A DNA stretch of 16,061 bases from an uncultured bacterium (GTDB taxonomy: Bacteria > Bacteroidota > Bacteroidia > Bacteroidales > Bacteroidaceae), in the NCBI GenBank assembly GCA_905215555.1, contig CAJMQU010000070.1, positions 1 to 16,061 of the forward strand, written 5' to 3'. The notes below the pieces were generated by a model that had not been told where the DNA came from, ran no database searches, and was given only the letters and a program-made list of their open reading frames with translations. Position numbers and translations under genes: made by a program. This document shows positions 1 to 5,739 of the stretch, piece after piece (positions within the stretch are counted from its first letter, which is position 1; each line of letters opens with the position of its first letter).

Positions 1-842
1 ATTTCATTTCCGGTTTCAGTAATCAGAATCATATTCTCCCATTGGGCAGAGGGCAATCCGTCATCTGTGCAGACAGTCCAGCCGTCAGCTTCGTCGACAA
101 ACACTTCATAGGTTCCCATATTAATCATCGGCTCAATGGTGAAAGTCATTCCCGGTACGATCATCATGCCTGTTCCCCGGCGTCCGAAATGCTCTACATC
201 CGGTTCTTCATGGAATTTCATGCCTACACCGTGTCCGCAGAGGTCGCGCACGACGCTGAATCCGTTTTTCTCGGCATGTTCCTGAATAGCGGCACCCACA
301 TCGCCCAGTTGTTTCCAAGGTTGTGCGGCGGCAATACCAATTTCCATACACTCTTTCGTCACTTGGACCAGTTTGCGCATTTCGGGACTTACGTCGCCGA
401 TCATAAACATGCGGGAGGCGTCAGAGAAGTATCCATTGTAAATGGTAGAGACATCCACATTGATAATATCTCCGTTTTTCAGGATTTCATTCTTGTTGGG
501 TATCCCATGGCATACTACGTCGTTAATGCTTGTACAGACACTCTTGGGGAATCCTTCGTAATTGAGGGGAGCAGGAACGGCTCCGTGACCGGTCGTGAAA
601 TCATACACTAGTCTGTCAATTTCCTCGGTAGACATTCCCTCACGGATATTCTCCGCGATATGATCCAATAATGCAGTGTTGATTTTGGCACTTTCACGTA
701 TTCCTTCCAGTTGTTCGGGGGTACGGAGCACTTTACGAGGCGGAAGTTTGTATCCTTGTTTTCTATATTTCTGTATTTTGTCTTCTACTGCTGCCGGATA
801 ATTGGAGGGGGTAAACCGGAATCCCTTGATAAAGTTTTTCAT
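1..842 (-). CDS. map: Methionine aminopeptidase, type I (3' end beyond window)
   Basis: Removes the initiator methionine from nascent cytosolic proteins. Translating the minus strand from the ATG at 842-840 gives 280 uninterrupted codons to the left edge, so only a few C-terminal residues should be missing. The five metal ligands of the family are all visible: D130 and D141 (INVDVSTIYNGYFSDAS), H204 (CGHGVGM), E237 (FTIEPM) and E269 (QWENM). Their spacing matches E. coli MAP (D97, D108, H171, E204, E235) to within one residue. H112 in CHGIP corresponds to the substrate-side His. Compared with E. coli there are about 33 extra N-terminal residues, with a KYRKQGYKLPP stretch that recalls the proline-containing linker of type Ic enzymes. 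The gene stands alone, not next to ribosomal genes, with its own -7 element at 871-878, so it is probably a second MAP copy (inference). No truncation other than the window edge. Confidence 0.95.
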   Translation of the reverse strand, partial: MKNFIKGFRFTPSNYPAAVEDKIQKYRKQGYKLPPRKVLRTPEQLEGIRESAKINTALLDHIAENIREGMSTEEIDRLVYDFTTGHGAVPAPLNYEGFPKSVCTSINDVVCHGIPNKNEILKNGDIINVDVSTIYNGYFSDASRMFMIGDVSPEMRKLVQVTKECMEIGIAAAQPWKQLGDVGAAIQEHAEKNGFSVVRDLCGHGVGMKFHEEPDVEHFGRRGTGMMIVPGMTFTIEPMINMGTYEVFVDEADGWTVCTDDGLPSAQWENMILITETGNE

Positions 843-870
843 TATTATATGATGTTATTTAATCGTTCTA

Positions 871-878
871 CAAAGGTA
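871..878 (-). promoter_or_regulatory. Putative -7 element of map promoter
   Basis: The minus strand reads TACCTTTG, an exact match to the Bacteroides -7 consensus TAnnTTTG, 28 bases upstream of the map start codon. No TTTG is visible 19-21 bases further upstream, so the -33 half is weak or absent. It lies between the end of the radical SAM gene and map, which suggests map is transcribed separately. Confidence 0.55.
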
Positions 879-940
879 GAGAATAAAATGGAAGTTGTGT
901 CTCCTTGGCTTCTAAAACTTTTCTTGTAGATTATTCATCA

Positions 941-2575
941 TTATGAAATAGCTTTGAATACGGGTTCTATCTTTTGGATTTCAGACTCAAATCCGAACCA
1001 GTAGCCATGTCCGTCTTCATCAACGGGGAGAAAACACAGACGTAGTTTTTCCCGATAGGAACCATAGATGACTTCCCAACTCTCCGGGGGAACTTGCCGT
1101 TTGGTTCTGACTTTTTCGGCGGGAACTTTCTTTAATGACATACCTGCTTCGATCCATGCGATACTGACTTGAGTCAGGTAATCGGGATAATGATTTTTAC
1201 AGAAATTATATAGGATCAATCCTCTTCTTTCCAGACTTAACGGGGTGTCGATGATATCTGCCTGAACTAAATGATCGAGCAACTCATGTAAGAAACGAGG
1301 ATTTTCCAGAATAAGCATCCGGGTGATGTTTTGCCAGGTAGGAGTATTATAGAAGCCGTCTAACAGGCGGGATAGATAATGCGCTGTCTGTAACTCGTCT
1401 ACTGAAATCTCACGTGTTTGGAGGACTTCATAAGGGGGAAGGGGCGAGTATTGAATGCCTAGTTCTTCTGCTCTTCTCCGCATCTCGGTACCGGGAAGTA
1501 ACTTTAGGGATTCCAGTTGAATCTCTCCTGCGCCATATTCTGCCAAGGTACGGACGTCTTCGAATATCTCGGATAAGTGATAGAGTGGGAGACCTGCTAT
1601 GAGGTCAGCATGCGTTTCCATATTCTTTAGTGAACAGAGATATTTTAATCCTTCCAATGCGTCGGATAACTTTCCGATACGGCGGCTTTGTTGCAGAACC
1701 GACTCTTTTAAACTTTGAATGCCGGCCTCCAAATGTAATAACCCCTTGGGTAAGACCGATAATTCCTGTTTTAATTCTTCGGAAAGGAGAGCCGGATGAA
1801 TCTCCAGATGAAAACAGATGTCTGGATATTGCCGGAATAAGTCCAGTAATTCTTTAGCCCGTTTGTTGTTGTAATTAAAAGTACGGTCGAGTACGCGCAC
1901 GTTCTTAATGCCATGCTGGTGAATGTCATTCAGACGTTCACGGATAGCTTCCAAAGGAATGGTACGCACCGGCTTTTCACCACCGCTGACGCAAAAGGCA
2001 CACGTGTTGAAACAACCTCGGGTAGTTTCCAACTGTACAAACGGTTTACTCCAGTTAAAAAAACAACTTTTCTCGGGGGAAACAAGTTGAGAGAAGTTCA
2101 TGACGCGGGCAATTCCATTGTCCTGATAGCGACCGTTTTCATCCAAGTAGCAAAGTCCCGTTATTGCTTTCCATGTTTCTTTACTGTGATTCCATACTTT
2201 CAGCCATTGGGGGAATACTTCTTCACCCTCTCCACGGAACACTCCGCTGACAAATTTGTTCTTATATAAAAAGGCTTCATTATTTCCCAAAAACTCCGGA
2301 CCGCCGAGTACGATGCAGCAATGTGGAAGTAATGCTTTAGCACGGGATATGATGTGTAGCAACTGTTCGTGATTGAATAACCAGTTGGTGGCGGCAATGA
2401 TGTCCGGCCGGTGTTTGTGAATCCGGCTGACAACCATTCCGGTATTTTCATTTATGGTTGCCGATACTATACACCATTCAATAGTAGTGTCGTCTGCTAT
2501 CTGGGCGTGTAATGCAGGGAGCGCCAACGATGAGTGTGCATAGGAGCTATTTAAATCAAGCCAAAGAAGTTTCAT
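941..2575 (-). CDS. B12-binding-type radical SAM protein (DUF4080-like)
   Basis: A 544-residue cytosolic protein. Residues 1-130 look like the Rossmann-type cobalamin-binding domain of B12-binding radical SAM enzymes: hydrophobic strand MKLLWLDLN, then PDIIAATNW and the family hallmark VLGGPE (89-94), then a GEGEEVFPQWL segment. Residues 180-400 are the radical SAM barrel, with the [4Fe-4S] motif C188-x3-C192-x2-C195 in TTRGCFNTCAFC and a GGE motif at 198-200. The classical DxHxxG cobalamin motif is not visible, so B12, if bound, would not be held in the base-off/His-on way. The last ~120 residues resemble the DUF4080 tail found on such proteins in anaerobes. The substrate is unknown. It has its own -7 element at 2601-2608, is divergent from the lipoprotein, and has no obvious operon partner. 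Family assignment is confident, function is not. Confidence 0.88.
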   Translation of the reverse strand: MKLLWLDLNSSYAHSSLALPALHAQIADDTTIEWCIVSATINENTGMVVSRIHKHRPDIIAATNWLFNHEQLLHIISRAKALLPHCCIVLGGPEFLGNNEAFLYKNKFVSGVFRGEGEEVFPQWLKVWNHSKETWKAITGLCYLDENGRYQDNGIARVMNFSQLVSPEKSCFFNWSKPFVQLETTRGCFNTCAFCVSGGEKPVRTIPLEAIRERLNDIHQHGIKNVRVLDRTFNYNNKRAKELLDLFRQYPDICFHLEIHPALLSEELKQELSVLPKGLLHLEAGIQSLKESVLQQSRRIGKLSDALEGLKYLCSLKNMETHADLIAGLPLYHLSEIFEDVRTLAEYGAGEIQLESLKLLPGTEMRRRAEELGIQYSPLPPYEVLQTREISVDELQTAHYLSRLLDGFYNTPTWQNITRMLILENPRFLHELLDHLVQADIIDTPLSLERRGLILYNFCKNHYPDYLTQVSIAWIEAGMSLKKVPAEKVRTKRQVPPESWEVIYGSYREKLRLCFLPVDEDGHGYWFGFESEIQKIEPVFKAIS

Positions 2576-2600
2576 GTAGAATTTTTAATATTATCGGGAA

Positions 2601-2608
2601 CAAAGGTA
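2601..2608 (-). promoter_or_regulatory. Putative -7 element of radical SAM gene promoter
   Basis: The minus strand reads TACCTTTG, matching TAnnTTTG, 25 bases upstream of the ATG at 2575. No clear -33 TTTG lies at the expected distance. It is back to back with the lipoprotein promoter at 2651-2658 within a 112-bp divergent spacer. Confidence 0.55.
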
Positions 2609-2650
2609 CAAAAAACTTATGGCTTGGAGCATATAGTAAAATAAAAACGC

Positions 2651-2658
2651 TAAATTTG
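2651..2658 (+). promoter_or_regulatory. Putative -7 element of lipoprotein promoter
   Basis: TAAATTTG matches the Bacteroides -7 consensus TAnnTTTG exactly and lies 29 bases before the ATG at 2688. The nearest -33-like stretch is TTGG at 2624-2627, with a 23-base spacer, slightly too long. Moderate support only. Confidence 0.55.
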
Positions 2659-2687
2659 TATTTATAAACGCAATAAACTAGAAGATT

Positions 2688-3086
2688 ATGAAACTGATTA
2701 AAAAATACGCAGGTTTTCTGCTGATGCTGACGTTGCTTGTCGGCTTTACTTCATGTGAGGATGATGAAGATATTTATGATGACCTCATGGGGAGAACATG
2801 GGTTGGAGATTTGGGATTTGGTACTAACAGAGATCCGATAGAAAGCGGTATTCGCTTGGATAATAACGGCTTGGGAATTGATTATCAGGTCTATGATTAT
2901 GACGGTGCTTCTGCCGGTGACTTGCCTTTTCGTTGGCGGGTAGATTATGGAACTTTATACCTTGATTATGGTTATGATTTTGCTCTGCGTGAGGTGAGAG
3001 GTGTTCGTGTGAGCGGACGTTATATGCGAGGTGATCTATATCTTGATGGCGAGTTTTTCGGATATATTGAGTTGAGAATGCAATAA
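2688..3086 (+). CDS. Small exported lipoprotein of unknown function
   Basis: A 132-residue protein that I do not recognise as a named family. Residues 1-22 are a lipoprotein signal peptide: basic MKLIKK, hydrophobic core FLLMLTLLVGF, then the cleavage site FTS before C23. C23 is followed by EDDED. Acidic residues directly after the anchored cysteine are the known lipoprotein export signal of Bacteroidetes, so this protein is predicted to be flipped to the cell surface (inference from a known family signal). The mature part is acidic, rich in Tyr, Gly and Asp, and alternates short polar and hydrophobic runs (GIDYQVYDYDG, GTLYLDYGYDF, GDLYLDGEFFGYIELR). This suggests a small all-beta or lipocalin-like fold. 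It is transcribed alone between a divergent promoter region and a bidirectional terminator, so context gives no functional hint. The start is fixed by the signal peptide. Confidence 0.8.
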   Translation: MKLIKKYAGFLLMLTLLVGFTSCEDDEDIYDDLMGRTWVGDLGFGTNRDPIESGIRLDNNGLGIDYQVYDYDGASAGDLPFRWRVDYGTLYLDYGYDFALREVRGVRVSGRYMRGDLYLDGEFFGYIELRMQ

Positions 3087-3107
3087 GAAAATAATATAAT
3101 AGATATA

Positions 3108-3148
3108 GAAAGGAGCCATACTTGTGTATAAATGGTATAGCTCCTTTC
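3108..3148. terminator. Bidirectional intrinsic terminator
   Basis: Inverted repeat with arms at 3108-3121 and 3135-3148 (GAAAGGAGCCATAC / GTATAGCTCCTTTC): 14 pairs with one C/A mismatch and a 13-base loop. TTTT follows on the plus strand and an AT-rich stretch follows on the minus strand. It sits between the convergent lipoprotein and pseudouridine synthase genes and can serve both. Confidence 0.85.
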
Positions 3149-3166
3149 TTTTAACTTGTATTTATT

Positions 3167-4087
3167 CTATTTTTTCAGAAACAACTTCTTGAATTCTCCC
3201 GGATAAGGTGTTTCAAATTCCATTAGATCTCCCGTTACAGGATGATAGAAACACAGTTTGAAAGCATGAAGGGCCAATCGACCGATCGGGTTAGAGTAAT
3301 TTTCTCCTCCATATCTTCCGTCTCCGGCAATCGGATGTCCTAAATCCTGCATGTGTACACGAATCTGGTTTTTACGTCCGGTCTCTAAATCAAGTTCCAC
3401 TAAAGAATATCCGTTGGCACGTTTGATTGTTCTATAATGAGTGATAGACTTTGAACCACCGTCGTCATATCCACTGGAACTTACGTATAAAGTCTTGTCC
3501 GTCAGCCAGGAAACAACAGTATCATAATCTTTTTCCATACTTCCTTCTACTACGGCTACATACCGACGGTCGGTCACTATATCATGCCAGTTGTCGCGCA
3601 GAGTACGTTGTGTCTTTTCGTCCTTGGCAAACATCATCAATCCGGAAGTGTCTCTGTCCAGACGATGTACAATGTACACTCGGTGTTGACGTCCGGAACG
3701 TTGCACATATTCATTAAGTATGGTATAGGCTGTGCGCTCTTTTTGACGTTCCGTATTGACGGACAAAAGTCCTTGCATCTTTTCGACCACAATGATATAT
3801 GCGTCTTCGTACACAATTTTCAGCAATCGGTTATTAAATTCTTTCCTTCCTTTATCTTTGCTGATTTGAACTTTCATTCCCGGTTTCAACGGAAAGTTGA
3901 ATTGCGTGGTTATTACATTATCTACCAATACCACTCGTTTGCTGAGCAATGACTTTAGTTTTGTACGGCTTGCGTCCGGCATTTTGGCAGTCAGGAACTC
4001 CATTAGTTCCATTGGCTCTTTGACTGCATAATTGGTATATTGTGCACGTGCTTTTTCAGCAGGAGTTCTTCTCGGTCTTTTTTCCAT
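3167..4087 (-). CDS. RluA-family RNA pseudouridine synthase
   Basis: Converts specific uridines in rRNA or tRNA to pseudouridine. The 306-residue protein begins with a basic tail (MEKRPRRTPAEKARAQ). A likely S4 RNA-binding domain follows at about 24-80 (SRTKLKSLLSKRVVLVDN), then the catalytic domain from about 90. The signature HRLDRDTSGL is at 141-150, with D144 the catalytic aspartate that attacks the target base. Further family blocks are the segment from YEDAYIIVVEK, which leads into the active site, GRKNQIRVHMQDLGHPIAGDG, and LALHAFKLCFYHPVTG near the C-terminus. Length is normal for RluA/RluC/RluD proteins. The target site cannot be assigned from sequence. The gene lies 34 bases downstream of the RNA methyltransferase gene on the same strand with no visible terminator between them. 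The two RNA-modification genes are therefore probably co-transcribed. Confidence 0.93.
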   Translation of the reverse strand: MEKRPRRTPAEKARAQYTNYAVKEPMELMEFLTAKMPDASRTKLKSLLSKRVVLVDNVITTQFNFPLKPGMKVQISKDKGRKEFNNRLLKIVYEDAYIIVVEKMQGLLSVNTERQKERTAYTILNEYVQRSGRQHRVYIVHRLDRDTSGLMMFAKDEKTQRTLRDNWHDIVTDRRYVAVVEGSMEKDYDTVVSWLTDKTLYVSSSGYDDGGSKSITHYRTIKRANGYSLVELDLETGRKNQIRVHMQDLGHPIAGDGRYGGENYSNPIGRLALHAFKLCFYHPVTGDLMEFETPYPGEFKKLFLKK

Positions 4088-4121
4088 TTCTTTTTTCTTT
4101 TAAGAACGATTCAATTAAAGA

Positions 4122-5540
4122 TTATCGGAGTTCCAGCAATACCACATTTTCCACGTGGTGAGTATGAGGGAACATATCTACCGGCTGCACGGCCTTCACC
4201 TTATATTTTTCGTCCAGTAATTGCAGGTCACGTGCCTGAGTGGCGGGATTACAGCTTACGTAAACAATTCGTTTGGGTTCGGCAAACAAGATTACATCCA
4301 CCACATCCTGATGCATACCTGCACGAGGAGGGTCGGTGATGATAACATCCGGACGTCCATGCTCGTTGATAAATTCCTGAGTCAGAATATCCTTCATGTC
4401 ACCTGCATAAAACAGGGTATTCTTAATATCGTTGATTTCTGCGTTCACCTTTGCGTCTTCAATGGCTTCCGGCACATACTCGATACCAATCACCTGACGA
4501 GCCCGGCGTGATACGAAGTTGGCGATAGTTCCGGTTCCGGTGTAAAGGTCATATACAAGTTCATTTCCGGTCAGTCCGGCAAACTCGCGGGCTACCTTAT
4601 ATAAATTATATGCCTGTTCTGAATTTGTTTGATAGAATGATTTCGGTCCCACTTTGAAACGCAATCCTTCCATTTCTTCAAAGATATGATCGTTTCCTTT
4701 GAACACATACACGTCCAGATCATTGATCGTATCGTTGCACTTATTATTAATAATGTATAGGAGAGAAGTTATTTCCGGGAAAGAATCTGCCACGAATTGA
4801 AGCAACTGCTTGAACAGTTCCATTTCATGATCTTCCGTAATCTTGCAGATCACGATTACCATTAGTTCACCTGTGGAGGAAGTGCGGACAATCATATTCC
4901 GTAACATACCTTCTTGCGTACGCAGGTTGATAAATGAGTAGTCATGCTCATAAGCATAATCGCGTATCGCATTACGAATCCGGTTGGATATATCATCCTG
5001 CAACCAGCACTTTTCGATTGCCAATACCTTGTCGAATGCTCCCGGAATATGGAAACCTACTGCATTCATCTGGTCATACTTCACATCCTGACGGACTTCT
5101 TCGTTCGTCAACCAACGTTTGTTGGAAAATGTAAATTCCAGTTTGTTCCGGTAAAACTCTGTTTTTGCGGAACCCAGAATCGGCGAAATCTCCGGAAGTT
5201 CAATCTTTCCGATACGTCTCAGGTTGTCTTCCACCTGCTTTTGCTTGTATCTGATCTGCTCCGGGTAGGGTAGCACTTGCCATTTACAGCCGCCGCAAAC
5301 ACCATAGTGCTGGCAGAAAGGAACTGCACGATTGGGCGATAGTTCGTGGAACTTTACCGCTTCGGCTTCGGCATATTTATTTTTTTTACGCTTGATTTGC
5401 AGGTCTACGACATCACCCGGCACTACGTAAGGAACAAAAATTACCAGGTCGTTTACTTTTGCAATGGCTTTTCCTTCGGCAGCCACATCCATGATTGTTA
5501 CCTTCTCCAATAAGGGAAGCTCTTTTTTCTTTCTTGCCAC
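4122..5540 (-). CDS. rlmD: 23S rRNA (uracil-5) methyltransferase, RlmD/TrmA family
   Basis: SAM-dependent m5U methyltransferase acting on RNA. Residues 5-65 form a TRAM RNA-binding domain. C76, C82, C85 (FCQHYGVCGGCKWQ) and C178 (KCWLQ) fit the [4Fe-4S] cluster ligands of RumA/RlmD. The C-terminal Rossmann methyltransferase domain has the SAM loop DLYTGTGT (331-338), DPPRAG (403-408), the catalytic nucleophile C430 in VSCNP, and the general base E464 in HHVE. At 472 residues it has the usual family length. The start codon is GTG at 5540-5538. A stop codon lies 15 bases upstream in frame and the next ATG, at residue 17, would cut into the TRAM domain, so GTG is preferred. Assignment to 23S U1939, as in E. 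coli RlmD, is by homology only; related enzymes methylate tRNA U54 or 23S U747. It probably forms an operon with the pseudouridine synthase gene downstream. Confidence 0.9.
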   Translation of the reverse strand: MARKKKELPLLEKVTIMDVAAEGKAIAKVNDLVIFVPYVVPGDVVDLQIKRKKNKYAEAEAVKFHELSPNRAVPFCQHYGVCGGCKWQVLPYPEQIRYKQKQVEDNLRRIGKIELPEISPILGSAKTEFYRNKLEFTFSNKRWLTNEEVRQDVKYDQMNAVGFHIPGAFDKVLAIEKCWLQDDISNRIRNAIRDYAYEHDYSFINLRTQEGMLRNMIVRTSSTGELMVIVICKITEDHEMELFKQLLQFVADSFPEITSLLYIINNKCNDTINDLDVYVFKGNDHIFEEMEGLRFKVGPKSFYQTNSEQAYNLYKVAREFAGLTGNELVYDLYTGTGTIANFVSRRARQVIGIEYVPEAIEDAKVNAEINDIKNTLFYAGDMKDILTQEFINEHGRPDVIITDPPRAGMHQDVVDVILFAEPKRIVYVSCNPATQARDLQLLDEKYKVKAVQPVDMFPHTHHVENVVLLELR

Positions 5541-5567
5541 TTTTACACCAGTCTAATAATTACTTTG

Positions 5568-5575
5568 CAAAAGTA
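5568..5575 (-). promoter_or_regulatory. Putative -7 element of rlmD promoter
   Basis: The minus strand reads TACTTTTG, matching TAnnTTTG, 27 bases upstream of the GTG start at 5540. No TTTG is visible at the -33 distance. It probably drives the rlmD and pseudouridine synthase pair. Confidence 0.5.
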
Positions 5576-5656
5576 GGTATTTTTTTTGGAAAAAATTCGG
5601 GTATACAGAAATATTCCGGATTGTAATGTCGAAATTGCATTTTGATAGAAAGTTTT

Positions 5657-5702
5657 TTCGCAAAAAGTTTTCAAGTTTGCGAAATATCCTTAGATTTGCG
5701 AA
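5657..5702 (+). repeat. Three phased TTTGCGAA half-sites upstream of ppdK
   Basis: TTCGCAAA at 5657-5664, TTTGCGAA at 5676-5683 and TTTGCGAA at 5695-5702. The first two form a perfect inverted repeat with an 11-base spacer and the third is a direct copy of the second. Start-to-start distance is 19 bp in both cases. The third copy overlaps the -7 element at 5691-5698. The arrangement is directly visible; the interpretation as a regulator binding array is inference. Confidence 0.6.
5691..5698 (+). promoter_or_regulatory. Putative -7 element of ppdK promoter
   Basis: TAGATTTG matches TAnnTTTG, 41 bases before the ppdK ATG. The -33 region at the right distance is only GTTT (5667-5670, 20-base spacer), a weak match. 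The element overlaps the third TTTGCGAA half-site, so a bound regulator would compete with or contact RNA polymerase. Confidence 0.5.
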
Positions 5703-5739
5703 CAGAAAAAAATCATAATGTAACTTTAAACACAATATT

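Noticed and set aside
42..611. Plus-strand 189-codon open frame
   Set aside because: It is antisense to map, whose metal-ligand motifs are intact in the opposite frame.
843..940. Terminator after the radical SAM gene
   Set aside because: Only short imperfect complementarities (GAAG/CTTC) without a T-run are present, so no terminator was called.
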